From Parvularcula lutaonensis (lineage in GTDB: Bacteria; Pseudomonadota; Alphaproteobacteria; Caulobacterales; Parvularculaceae), in contig NZ_BMXU01000001.1 in NCBI RefSeq assembly GCF_014651915.1, positions 310,001 to 374,000 of the forward strand: 64,000 nucleotides of DNA, read 5' to 3'. The notes below the pieces were generated by a model. It saw only the letters and a list, made by a program, of their open reading frames with translations. It made no database searches and was not told the origin of the DNA. Positions 17,876-27,504 of this stretch are shown in pieces (within the stretch, counting starts at the first letter, position 1; every line of letters begins with the position of its first letter). The translations under genes and the position numbers were made by a program.

Positions 17876-18674
17876 CCTGCCTCCAGCTCGGTTTGCGCTT
17901 CTCGACAAAGCTCGCGATGCCCTCCCGGCCTTCCTCAGAGAGGAGGCATTCGGTGAACATCTCCGCCGCCAGCTTTTTCATCTCCTCAGCTGGAAGACGA
18001 ACAGATGCGAGGGCGAGCTTCTTGGTAGCCGCATTGGCAGCGGGAGCGCATTGCAGGACCTGCCTGCGGATCGCTGCTTCGAAATCGTCCAGACCATGAC
18101 TATCGGGGACAAGGCTGTCAGCCAGCCCTAACCGCAAGGCCTCCTCGCCATCGAACTTGGCACCGGTGAGCATCAGGCGCTTTGCCTGGGGTAGCCCGAT
18201 CCTTGCCACCACGTGCGGAGCGATTTGCGCAGGTGGGATGCCGAGTTGGGTCTCGGTCAACGCGAAGCTTGCTGCCTTCGTCACCGCGACAATATCGGCG
18301 CAGCAGGCGAGGCCAAGGCCACCCGCCAATGCCGGTCCATCGATCAGTGCAAGGATGGGCTGTGGTTGGTTCTTCACCTGATCGAAAAGGTCGCCGCCAG
18401 CCCGGCTCATGGCTGCAATCGCCTCAAGATCGCCCGAAAAGATATGCTTTGCCATTCCCTTCAGGTCCCCCCCTGCGCAGAACACACCGCCTTCGCCACG
18501 GAGCGTGATGCCGCGGACGGAACGGTCGTCCGCCACGGCGGCGAGCGCGGATGAGAGATCGCGTGACATTTCCTGCGAAAGGGCATTTTTCCGGGCGGGG
18601 TCGTCGAATTTGATGGTCAGCCAACCGCCCTCGACGGAAGCGTTGAGTACCTTGCTAGTAGGAAGATCCGTCAT
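17868..18674 (-). CDS. Enoyl-CoA hydratase (methylglutaconyl- / isohexenylglutaconyl-CoA hydratase type)
   Basis: 268 residues, crotonase fold. Oxyanion-hole segments are 'GVFCAGGDLKGM' and 'DGPALAGGLGLACCADI', and 'ALTETQLGIPPAQIAPHVVARIG' is the conserved helix with the catalytic Glu region. Sitting between the two carboxylase subunits, it is expected to hydrate the 3-methylglutaconyl-CoA (leucine) or isohexenylglutaconyl-CoA (terpene) made by them. Start ATG 18674 has AAGGA upstream and lies 2 bp after the beta-subunit stop. A longer frame to 18800 runs inside that gene and is not used. Confidence 0.87.
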   Translation of the reverse strand: MTDLPTSKVLNASVEGGWLTIKFDDPARKNALSQEMSRDLSSALAAVADDRSVRGITLRGEGGVFCAGGDLKGMAKHIFSGDLEAIAAMSRAGGDLFDQVKNQPQPILALIDGPALAGGLGLACCADIVAVTKAASFALTETQLGIPPAQIAPHVVARIGLPQAKRLMLTGAKFDGEEALRLGLADSLVPDSHGLDDFEAAIRRQVLQCAPAANAATKKLALASVRLPAEEMKKLAAEMFTECLLSEEGREGIASFVEKRKPSWRQDG

Positions 18675-18676
18675 CG

Positions 18677-20290
18677 TCACATCCTTGCTACGCCGAAGGC
18701 ATTGGGTTGCAACGTCCGTGCCCGTCCTTCGAGGCAGGTTGCGAGCAGGAAGCCCAGGACCCGACGCGTATCGCGCGGGTCGATCACGCCATCGTCGCAA
18801 TTGCGGCCCGATGTGGTGAAGGCGTCCGCCTGGTTATCGAACATGTGTTTGAGCGCCGCTTCCTGGAAGGCGAGCATCTCCTTGTTTGGCTCCTCTCCCT
18901 TTGCGGCAGCCTGCGCTTCGGCGACGATCCGCATGACCTTGCCGGCCTGCTCGCCACCCATCACGCCGGTCATGGCATTGGGCCAGGTCACGACGAAGTC
19001 GGGGCGGAAGCCTCTTCCGCACATCCCGTAATTGCCGGCGCCAAAGCTGGCGCCGACCTGGACAGTAATACGCGGCACACGGAGGTTCGCGACGGCCTGG
19101 ATCATCTTGGAGCCGTTCTTGATCATGCCCAGCCGTTCATGCTCGACCCCGACCATGTATCCGGTCGTGTTTTGCAGGAAGACCACTGGCGTCTGCGCGC
19201 TGTCACAGAGCTGCAGGAACTGCGCCGCCTTATGCGCGCCCGGATTGTCGATCGGGCCATTGTTTCCGAGGATGCCGACCCGCTGCCCGAAGATGGACGC
19301 GAAGACGCAGACCGTCGCCGATCCGATCCGTTCCTTGAAATCAGTGAAGTCCGAGCCATCGACGATGCGGGCGATGATTTCGCGGACATCGTAAGGCTTG
19401 CGATAGTCCGTGGGCACGACGCCCGCAAGCTCCTCGGTCGGGTAGACCGGCTCCTCGAACGGTTCTCCGCCAAGGTCCGGGGTTTCGGGAAGCCGACTGA
19501 CAATTTCGCGCGCCATCAGGATGGCTTCCGCGTCGTCTTCGGCCAGCATGTCCACAAGCCCGGAAACATCCGCATGCATCTGTGCGCCGCCAAGGCTCTC
19601 ATCGTCGGCCACTTCGCCCGTTGCCGCCTTCAGGAGAGGAGGCCCCGCGAGGAACGCCTTGCCCCTGTCCTTGACCGCAACCACGTAGTCGGACAATCCG
19701 GGCATGTAGGCGCCGCCAGCAGTTGAAGAGCCATGAAGGACGGCCACTGTCGGCACCCCTTGTGCCGAGAGCCGGGCAAGGTTGGCGAAAATCGATCCGC
19801 CCTCGATAAACCCTTCGACCGTATAGTTTTTCAGGTCGCCCCCGGCGCTTTCGACCAGGTGCACGAACGGCAGGTTCTGTTCGAGCGCGATCTCCTCGCA
19901 GCGGATGAAGCGCTGCGCCGATCCCGTTGTCAGGGCGCCGGCCTTGATGGCGCTGTCATCGACCGTCACCACGCAGCGCCGGCCGGAGACATAGCCAATC
20001 CCTGCGATGATGGTCGATCCGGGAACGGAGCGCTCTTCCTTGTCCGTGTCCACCATATATCCGGTGAGGTTGCCGATCGCGAGAAAGGGCATCCCCGGAT
20101 CGAGTAGCCTTGCGAGCCGTTCTCTTGGCAGGAGCTGGCCGCGCTTCTCAAACTTCTCCGCCTTGGATGCCGAGAGCCTTGCCCCCCGCGCATTGAGTTC
20201 CTGCAGGCGCTCGATGAGAGCCAGCATGTCCTTGCGGTTCTCGGCGAACCCGTCGGAGTTGGTATCGATGCGGCTGGAATAGACGCTCAT
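18677..20290 (-). CDS. Acyl-CoA carboxylase, carboxyltransferase (beta) subunit, AtuC/LiuB type
   Basis: 537 residues with the two crotonase-like halves of carboxyltransferases. The N-half has 'ERLARLLDPGMPFLAIGNLTGYM' and 'VLHGSSTAGGAYMPGLSDYVVAV'; the C-half has 'QNTTGYMVGVEHERLGMIKNG' and 'VQVGASFGAGNYGMCGRGFRP'. It accepts CO2 from carboxybiotin onto the gamma carbon of a 3-methyl-enoyl-CoA. The 'HGSSTAGGAY.PGLSDY' and 'GGSIFAN' segments look closer to geranyl-CoA carboxylase than to methylcrotonyl-CoA carboxylase as I remember them. A structural alignment would be needed to decide. ATG 20290 overlaps the AtuA stop (ATGA). Confidence 0.87.
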   Translation of the reverse strand: MSVYSSRIDTNSDGFAENRKDMLALIERLQELNARGARLSASKAEKFEKRGQLLPRERLARLLDPGMPFLAIGNLTGYMVDTDKEERSVPGSTIIAGIGYVSGRRCVVTVDDSAIKAGALTTGSAQRFIRCEEIALEQNLPFVHLVESAGGDLKNYTVEGFIEGGSIFANLARLSAQGVPTVAVLHGSSTAGGAYMPGLSDYVVAVKDRGKAFLAGPPLLKAATGEVADDESLGGAQMHADVSGLVDMLAEDDAEAILMAREIVSRLPETPDLGGEPFEEPVYPTEELAGVVPTDYRKPYDVREIIARIVDGSDFTDFKERIGSATVCVFASIFGQRVGILGNNGPIDNPGAHKAAQFLQLCDSAQTPVVFLQNTTGYMVGVEHERLGMIKNGSKMIQAVANLRVPRITVQVGASFGAGNYGMCGRGFRPDFVVTWPNAMTGVMGGEQAGKVMRIVAEAQAAAKGEEPNKEMLAFQEAALKHMFDNQADAFTTSGRNCDDGVIDPRDTRRVLGFLLATCLEGRARTLQPNAFGVARM

Positions 20291-22059
20291 GACCACGCCT
20301 CGCGCAACAGGCTCTCGGGCACTTCGACTGGAATAGTCAGCATGATCTGGCTGAAACCCTTTCCTTGCGGATCATTTCTCAGGGACGCGATCCCGCCGCC
20401 GCCGAGACTCCGGGTCAGGAGGAAGTTGATAGCGTGTGGTCCCGGCATCGCGAAACGGGAAACGTCGCCTTCGAGGACATGCGCGAAGCGTTCAGCAACA
20501 ACGCCTTCGGTCAATTGCTCCCAGAGATAGGGGAGCAGATCTGGATGCCGCGCAATGACGCCGACATTGGCGCTGTCGCCCTTGTCGCCGGAACGTGCCC
20601 ATGCCGCCTCGATCAGCATCACGCTCACCATGTCATCCGTCCGCTGCGCGGGAGGCAGGGTCGGAGCGTTGACCTGAGCTGCTTCTCCGGACGGTGTATG
20701 CTGGTGAACCTGTTGCGGTCCGCTGCCAAGGTCAAAGGTTGCCTCGACGCGGCTCCGGTCAATGAGGAAGGAATAGAGCTGGACCACTGGCGAAGGCTTG
20801 GGCCGCGCGCCCGCGAAGCCGCAGAGGCCCGGAGGTGTCGCCAGCCCCATGCCCGCGGCTTCCTTGAGCAAAACAGCGATGCCGTCCTGCTCAGGGTGGC
20901 GCGCGGCAAGCTTGAGAACGACTTCATCCGCAGGTGCCGTTTCGCCGAACATCGTCCCTGTGCCGATGACTTCGACCGAGACCTCAGTGAAAGGAGCAAG
21001 GTTCGCTGCGCGCAAGGTCTCCTCCGCCCGGGCTAGTGTCGCGGCGGCGAACTCTTCGGCCTTTTCCGAAGCCTCGAAGCCATAAAAGGTCGGCGTCAGG
21101 CCACCGCGCCATCCTGCGACGTGTGTGGCGCAGACCTTGAGCTCTTGAGGGGGCGGACGACCCTTGGCCCCACTGACCCGGACCCGGTCCTTCCCGGTTT
21201 CCTCGATTTGCACCGAAGAGAAGTCGCAGCGCACGTCGGGAAGAACGTAGTCGGACGGGTCTCCGATCTCGTAGACCAGCTGCTCGGTCACCGTGCCGCG
21301 ACTGACAAGCCCGCCGGTCCCGCCGGGCTTTGTGATTACAGCGGTTCCGTCGGCTTCTACCTCAGCGACCGGATAGCCGATGGCGGCACGTCGCGTGACA
21401 TCACGCCAGTCTGTGAAGTTCCCGCCCGTCGCCTGCGGGCCGCATTCAAGCAGGTGCCCGACAAGGCTGCCGGCGGCGAGCAAGTCGAGGTCTTCAGCCT
21501 GCCAACCATAATGCGCGATGAGCGCGCCGAGAGTCACAGCGCTGTCGACGCAGCGTCCCGTCACAACGATGTCCGCGCCAGCATCGAGCGCCGCGGCGAT
21601 GGGGAAAGCACCGAGATAGGCGTTCATGCTGACCACCGTCATTGGGTGGGGAAGAGGTGCGCCGGAGAACATCTCCTTGACGCCAGCTTCGGCAATCTCG
21701 GCAAGCCGGGGTTTCAGGTCGTCGCCTTCCACCACGGCAACCTTCAGGTCCACGCCAGCCCTGTCGATCAGCTCCCGGAGAGCCTTGCCGCAGGCCTGCG
21801 GATTGATTCCTCCGGCGTTGCTGACCACCTTCACGCCCTTCTCGGCGATCTCGGCAAGGTGAGGCTTCATCGCGGCACTGACGAAGTCCTTGGCGTAGCC
21901 GCCTCCCTCGGGGTCCTTCATCTTCGCCCGAGCAAGGAGGCTCATCGTGATCTCTGCAAGGTAGTCGTAGACGAGGACATCGACGCCGGCTTCCAGCAAT
22001 TGTGGCGTCGCCATCGCGCTTTCGCCCCAATAGCCGCTCGCACCGCCGATCCTGATCAT
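20287..22059 (-). CDS. AtuA-like protein (DUF1446), acyclic terpene utilisation family
   Basis: 590 residues. The N-terminal two thirds match the DUF1446 pattern: 'IRIGGASGYWGESAMATPQLLEAGVDVLVYDYLAEITMSLLA' (in parts), 'VVSNAGGINPQACG' and 'VVTGRCVDSAVTLGALIAHYGW'. The last about 110 residues ('IEAAWARSGDKGDSANVGVIARHP') form the AtuA-like C-terminal domain. AtuA is needed for growth on citronellol/geraniol in Pseudomonas, but its chemistry is not established. GAAGGAGG lies five bases before ATG 22059. It is the first gene of the minus-strand catabolic run and is divergent (97 bp) from the acyl-CoA dehydrogenase. Confidence 0.83.
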   Translation of the reverse strand: MIRIGGASGYWGESAMATPQLLEAGVDVLVYDYLAEITMSLLARAKMKDPEGGGYAKDFVSAAMKPHLAEIAEKGVKVVSNAGGINPQACGKALRELIDRAGVDLKVAVVEGDDLKPRLAEIAEAGVKEMFSGAPLPHPMTVVSMNAYLGAFPIAAALDAGADIVVTGRCVDSAVTLGALIAHYGWQAEDLDLLAAGSLVGHLLECGPQATGGNFTDWRDVTRRAAIGYPVAEVEADGTAVITKPGGTGGLVSRGTVTEQLVYEIGDPSDYVLPDVRCDFSSVQIEETGKDRVRVSGAKGRPPPQELKVCATHVAGWRGGLTPTFYGFEASEKAEEFAAATLARAEETLRAANLAPFTEVSVEVIGTGTMFGETAPADEVVLKLAARHPEQDGIAVLLKEAAGMGLATPPGLCGFAGARPKPSPVVQLYSFLIDRSRVEATFDLGSGPQQVHQHTPSGEAAQVNAPTLPPAQRTDDMVSVMLIEAAWARSGDKGDSANVGVIARHPDLLPYLWEQLTEGVVAERFAHVLEGDVSRFAMPGPHAINFLLTRSLGGGGIASLRNDPQGKGFSQIMLTIPVEVPESLLREAWS

Positions 22060-22156
22060 CGAAGCCTCCTTCTGGCCGCGCTGACCATGCCCTTGACGAA
22101 CCGAATGAGCAACCCTCATTATTTCTGAGCGTGACTTCAAACCGCGGGAGCAGGCC

Positions 22157-23299
22157 ATGCGCAACCCTTTCGATACGCCGGAGCGCGAGGCCTTCCGGGA
22201 CACCGTGCGGAGCTTTGTTGCGCGGGATATCACGCCCTTTGCGGACGGCTGGGACGAAGCAGGCGAAATCCCGTGGGAGCTTCACCAAAAGGTCGCCGAG
22301 CTGGGCGTTTTTGGCTTCGGCATTCCCGAGGAGCATGGTGGCCTCGGTTTTGACGATGCCTTCATGCGTGCCATTTGGGCCGTGGAGCTTGCCGCCTGCG
22401 GGGCGGGGGGTGTCGGGGCGGCTCTCGGCGGGCGGACGATCTCGATCGACCCGATCGTCAAGTTCGCAAGCCCCGAAATCCGTGACCGCGTCGTTCCCGA
22501 GATCGTCTCGGGGCGGAAGGGCTCCTCCCTGGGGATCACGGAACCCGGTGGCGGGTCCGATGTCGCCAACCTCAAGACCTCCGCCCGCAAGGACGGTAAC
22601 GGCTGGAGGATTTCCGGTTCGAAGACTTTTATCACAGGAGGGATGACGTCCGATTATTTCGTCATCGGTGCACGGACGGGCGGCGAGGGGATGGGAGGAG
22701 TGTCCCTTTTCTTCATCGAATGGGGGGCGGAAGGGTTCACCCGTACAGCCCTTGAGAGGAAGATGGGCTGGTGGTGCTCGGACCAGGCGACGCTTTACTT
22801 CGACGATGTCTTCGTTCCTGCCGATGCGATGATCGGGCCGGAGAATGCCGGATTCATGGTCGTCATGAACAATTTCAATCTCGAACGCCTCGGCTTGATC
22901 GCCGGCTCGCTGGGCATGGCGAAGGTCTGCCTCGAGGACTCGATCGCTTGGGCCAAGGAACGGGTCACGTTCGGCAAGCCTTTGATCCGGCACCAGGTCA
23001 TCCGCCACAAGATCGCGGACATGAGCGCAAGGATTGATGCGCTCGAGGCGTATACGAACCAGATCTGCTGGCAGATCAATGAAGGCGACATGCCGGTGGC
23101 GGAGCTTTCCAAGGCAAAGTTTTTCGCGACCAAGACCCTCGAGCATGTCGCCTCGGAGGCCATGCAGATTCTCGGCGGGGCAGGCTACCTTCGGGGCAAC
23201 CGCATCGAGCGGATCTACCGCGAGGTGAAAGTCATGGCGATCGGCGGAGGTTCTGAGGAGATCATGAAGGACCTCGCGGTCAGGCAGATGGGCCTATGA
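22157..23299 (+). CDS. Acyl-CoA dehydrogenase (branched-chain / citronellyl-CoA type)
   Basis: 380 residues, FAD-dependent. Family signatures are 'LGITEPGGGSDVANLKTSA' and 'MQILGGAGYLRGNRIERIYREVKVMAIGGGSEEIM'-type C-terminus (quoted in part). In the usual catalytic position of medium-chain enzymes (before GGS) there is Gly. A Glu sits instead at residue 243 in 'NLERLGLIAGSLG', where isovaleryl-CoA and long-chain enzymes carry their base. This supports a branched substrate such as isovaleryl- or citronellyl-CoA. It is divergent from the carboxylase operon and overlaps the TetR gene by ATGA, so all three units probably share one control region. Confidence 0.87.
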   Translation: MRNPFDTPEREAFRDTVRSFVARDITPFADGWDEAGEIPWELHQKVAELGVFGFGIPEEHGGLGFDDAFMRAIWAVELAACGAGGVGAALGGRTISIDPIVKFASPEIRDRVVPEIVSGRKGSSLGITEPGGGSDVANLKTSARKDGNGWRISGSKTFITGGMTSDYFVIGARTGGEGMGGVSLFFIEWGAEGFTRTALERKMGWWCSDQATLYFDDVFVPADAMIGPENAGFMVVMNNFNLERLGLIAGSLGMAKVCLEDSIAWAKERVTFGKPLIRHQVIRHKIADMSARIDALEAYTNQICWQINEGDMPVAELSKAKFFATKTLEHVASEAMQILGGAGYLRGNRIERIYREVKVMAIGGGSEEIMKDLAVRQMGL

Positions 23300-23970
23300 C
23301 CGTCCGGACAAAGACCAAACGCGAGAAGCTTGCCGAGCGGGAGGAGGCTATCGTGTCTGCGGCGCGCAAGATGTTCCATGAGCGCGGCATGCAGGCAGCG
23401 AAGATGGCCGACATTGCGGCAGCGGCGGGGGTCGCGGAAGGCACGCTCTATCTCTACTTCAAGAACAAGGAGGCATTGTTCGCAGCCGTCGTCACCCGGC
23501 ACTGGGAAGACCTGACCGAGGGTGCTTCGCGGGTCGTGGCGGAAGTGGACACACCGCGGGACCAGCTCGCGGCCCTTGCGCAGTTCACCCTGCGGCGCAT
23601 CCTCGATGACTGGAAGCTCTTCGAGCTTAGTTTCGTTCTCCACTATGGCAGTGGCGACACGAGTGATGCCACGGACAAGCGCGCCTATGTCCGGATCTTC
23701 GACGGCATCATAGAGCGGGGCATCGACCGCGGGGATTTCTCCCCCGAGGCGCCGGTCCGTCTCCTACGGGACCTTTTTTTCGGCACGATGGAATACGCGG
23801 TCCGATCCATGCTTCGGTCTGGCAAGCAGGACGATGAGCCCGCAGCGCTCGCCATGCTGCTCAAGGCCACGGACGGCGTGCTCATGCCCACAGCCGAGCC
23901 GCAGAAAGCAGATCTTGCCGACCGGCTGGAAGCGGCGGTCGCGCGTCTCGAGGCGATGTCAAATCGGTGA
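23296..23970 (+). CDS. TetR/AcrR family transcriptional regulator
   Basis: 224 residues. The N-terminal HTH (about 18-62) reads 'AIVSAARKMFHERGMQAAKMADIAAAAGVAEGTLYLYFKNKEALF' in parts, the classic TetR form. The rest is the ligand-binding/dimer helical domain. It is translationally coupled to the acyl-CoA dehydrogenase (ATGA) and is likely the repressor of the divergent catabolic genes, with an acyl-CoA as probable effector. A clear palindrome for it was not found in the 97-bp divergent gap. Confidence 0.88.
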   Translation: MTVRTKTKREKLAEREEAIVSAARKMFHERGMQAAKMADIAAAAGVAEGTLYLYFKNKEALFAAVVTRHWEDLTEGASRVVAEVDTPRDQLAALAQFTLRRILDDWKLFELSFVLHYGSGDTSDATDKRAYVRIFDGIIERGIDRGDFSPEAPVRLLRDLFFGTMEYAVRSMLRSGKQDDEPAALAMLLKATDGVLMPTAEPQKADLADRLEAAVARLEAMSNR

Positions 23971-23972
23971 AA

Positions 23973-24046
23973 TGGAGCGGGTAGCGGGAATCGAACCCGC
24001 ATCCTCAGCTTGGAAGGCTGCTGCACTACCATTGTGCTATACCCGC
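23973..24046 (-). tRNA. tRNA-Gly (anticodon TCC)
   Basis: The reverse strand folds as a cloverleaf with a perfect 7-bp acceptor stem (GCGGGTA/TACCCGC), D-stem GCAC/GTGC, anticodon loop CTTCCAA, T-arm with TTCGATT and an encoded CCA end. The outermost anticodon-stem pair (G-A) is mismatched, as in some other tRNA-Gly genes. It lies 2 bp after the TetR gene on the opposite strand. Confidence 0.96.
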
Positions 24047-24165
24047 AAAGGAAGGGCCGCATAGCAACCTTTCGCGTCCGCGCAAAGGGTCCGATTTCCC
24101 GATCTGCCATTGAGCTCTCGGAATGCCCTCACCGTTCAGCGCGACCGGATGCGTGACGAGGGGCT

Positions 24166-25331
<1,166 letters not shown>

Positions 25332-25335
<4 letters not shown>

Positions 25336-25742
25336 CCGCCGAACACCACTTCATGCATGATCCGTCCGGGCATCAGCGTGAAAGCCCCGGCGATGACAAG
25401 GCCGAAGATGTAGATCGCCCTGAACGCACCGCCATGGCGCTTGAGGTCCGGGCCGCCCCTGACGAGGTGCGCGATCCCGGCCAAGAGGCCAATCGTCGTG
25501 ATCCCGCTCAGGACGTGGATTGGCGAAAATCGGATGTCTCCGAACATCCAGACCGTCATCCAGGACGTCGCTACGACGAGGACCAGGAGGACGATCCAGA
25601 CGAGCCCGAGGCTCCGGTGCGGCAGCGTCCCCTTCGGTGCCAGAAGCTGCACGGTTCCCAGCATCAAGGCCCCGAGCGCCGAGAGCGCGTGAACCTGCAG
25701 GAACCACGGGGCCTCCCATAAGGGTTCCCAATCAATGCCCAT
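25332..25742 (-). CDS. DUF2306-like four-helix membrane protein
   Basis: 136 residues from ATG 25742, which has GGGAGG eight bases upstream. Four hydrophobic segments are visible: '[21 protein letters not shown]', '[22 protein letters not shown]', '[20 protein letters not shown]' and '[18 protein letters not shown]' (in part). Conserved His residues in the first and third helices are a feature of the DUF2306 family, whose function is unknown. It is coupled to gcdH by ATGA and divergent from lpd by 67 bp. No role in glutarate metabolism can be claimed. Confidence 0.72.
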
Positions 25743-25809
25743 GGTGGTTGCCTCCCTGCCTGCACTTTGATTGAAAGCAACGCCTAGTCTGCGCGCAAGG
25801 AGTTCCGTC

Positions 25810-27231
25810 ATGGCTGACACGAAATTCGACCTCATTGTCATCGGCGCAGGACCCGGGGGCTATGTCGCGGCGATCCGCGCGAGCCAGCTGGGGATGAAGA
25901 CCGCGATTGTCGAGCGCGAGCATCTGGGCGGCGTCTGCCTCAACTGGGGCTGTATCCCGACCAAGGCGCTGCTCAGGACCGCGGAGGTCTACACCAACAT
26001 GAAACATGCCTCGGCGTTTGGCCTCAAGGCGGAGAATATCGGGTTCGACCTCGACGCCGTGGTCCAGCGCTCGCGCAAGATCGCGAAGCAACTGGCTGGC
26101 GGTGTCGGCTACCTGATGAAGAAGAACAAGATCACCGTCATCGATGGCGAAGGGCGCCTTGGGGGCGCCAATGGCTCGGGGCCGTCGGTGATCGTGAAGG
26201 GCAAAGACGGCAAGGAGACGACCTACCACGCGACCAACACGATCATTGCCACCGGCGCGCGTGCACGGACCATCCCGCAGGCAGGTCTGGAACCTGACGG
26301 AAAGCTGATCTGGACCGCGCGCGAGGCGATGACGCCCGACCACTTCCCGAAGAAGCTGCTGGTGATCGGCTCCGGCGCGATCGGGATCGAATTCGCGAGT
26401 TTCTATAATGCTCTTGGCTCTGACGTTCACGTGGTGGAGATGTTGGACCGGATCTTGCCTGCCGAGGATAAAGAGGTCTCTGCCTTTGCGCGTAAAGCCT
26501 TCGAAGGGCAGGGGATGAAGATCTCCACCGAGGCGAAAGTCGACAAGGTCGAGCTGAACGGTGACAGCGTGAAGGCGACGATTACCGGCAAGGACGGCAA
26601 GTCCGTGACCGACGTGTATGAGCGGGTCATTCTCGCTATCGGCATCGTGGGCAACACCGAAGGTCTCGGTCTCGAGGAGGCTGGCGTGAAAGTCGAGAAG
26701 GGCCATGTCGTTGTCGATGAGTGGCTGTCGACCGGCGTGAAGGGCGTCTACGCTATCGGGGACCTCACGGGCCCGCCATGGCTGGCGCATAAGGCGTCCC
26801 ATGAAGGCATCATCTGTGTCGAGAAGATCGCCGGCTCGAACTCTGTTCATCCGCTCGATGTGAAGCGCATTCCGGGGTGTACGTATTGCCAGCCGCAGGT
26901 CGCTTCTGTTGGCCTCACCGAAGAGAAGGCGAAGGCTGCGGGGCGCAAGGTCAAGGTCGGCAAGTTCCCCTTTCAGGGCAACGGCAAGGCCATCGCGCTG
27001 GGCGAGCAGGAAGGCTTCATCAAGACCGTCTTCGACGAGAAGACCGGTGAGCTCCTCGGCGCCCACTGCATCGGCGCGGAAGTGACCGAGCTGATCCAGG
27101 GCTTCGGAATCGCGATGACGCTCGAGGCGACGGAGGAGGACCTCTTCCACACGGTCTTCCCGCACCCGACGCTCAGCGAGATGATGCATGAATCGGCGCT
27201 CGATGCGTTCGGGCGGGTGGTGCATATCTAG
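25810..27231 (+). CDS. lpd: Dihydrolipoyl dehydrogenase (E3)
   Basis: 473 residues from ATG 25810 (AAGGAG seven bases upstream). FAD site 'IVIGAGPGGYVAAIRASQLG', redox disulfide Cys43/Cys48 in 'GGVCLNWGCIPTKALL', NAD site 'LLVIGSGAIGIEFASF', second FAD strand 'VYAIGDLTGPPWLAHKA' and the C-terminal dimer motif 'TVFPHPTLSEMMHES', whose His assists catalysis in the partner subunit. It reoxidises lipoyl groups of 2-oxoacid dehydrogenases or the glycine cleavage system. No E1/E2 genes are adjacent, so this is a stand-alone copy whose partner complex is not shown here. Confidence 0.95.
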   Translation: MADTKFDLIVIGAGPGGYVAAIRASQLGMKTAIVEREHLGGVCLNWGCIPTKALLRTAEVYTNMKHASAFGLKAENIGFDLDAVVQRSRKIAKQLAGGVGYLMKKNKITVIDGEGRLGGANGSGPSVIVKGKDGKETTYHATNTIIATGARARTIPQAGLEPDGKLIWTAREAMTPDHFPKKLLVIGSGAIGIEFASFYNALGSDVHVVEMLDRILPAEDKEVSAFARKAFEGQGMKISTEAKVDKVELNGDSVKATITGKDGKSVTDVYERVILAIGIVGNTEGLGLEEAGVKVEKGHVVVDEWLSTGVKGVYAIGDLTGPPWLAHKASHEGIICVEKIAGSNSVHPLDVKRIPGCTYCQPQVASVGLTEEKAKAAGRKVKVGKFPFQGNGKAIALGEQEGFIKTVFDEKTGELLGAHCIGAEVTELIQGFGIAMTLEATEEDLFHTVFPHPTLSEMMHESALDAFGRVVHI

Positions 27232-27494
27232 TGCTCGCCCGTGTGCTGACGGTTTTAGCTGTGCTCGTGCTCGGCCTTCTTGGTAGTGGCGCATATTGGC
27301 TGCACGTCAATATCGCACCGGAATTGGCCTACGACGGTGTTTGGATCTGGATCGCAGCTCCTTTCTTTGTCAGCGTGATTTTCGCTGCGTTGGTCGCTTC
27401 AAGGATGCCGATCTGGATTAAGCTTCTCGGCTCTGCGGCTTGGTTCCTAGTCGCGGTTCTCCCACCGCTCAATCTCCTCTTCGGACTGTATTAG
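27231..27494 (+). CDS. Small membrane protein, unknown function
   Basis: 87 residues starting with GTG 27231, whose first base is the last base of the lpd stop (TAGTG), so translation is coupled. Three hydrophobic segments: 'VLTVLAVLVLGLLGSGAYWL', 'WIWIAAPFFVSVIFAALVA' and 'LLGSAAWFLVAVLPPLNLL'. I recognise no family. It lies directly before the HerA-like ATPase gene. Confidence 0.55.
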   Translation: MLARVLTVLAVLVLGLLGSGAYWLHVNIAPELAYDGVWIWIAAPFFVSVIFAALVASRMPIWIKLLGSAAWFLVAVLPPLNLLFGLY

Positions 27495-27504
27495 GGTCCC
27501 GGTG

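Noticed and set aside
15797-17956. Plus-strand 719-codon frame opposite the biotin carboxylase
   Set aside because: Antisense shadow; the minus strand has biotin carboxylase and BCCP motifs.
25732-27294. Minus-strand 520-codon frame opposite lpd
   Set aside because: Antisense shadow; lpd motifs are complete on the plus strand.
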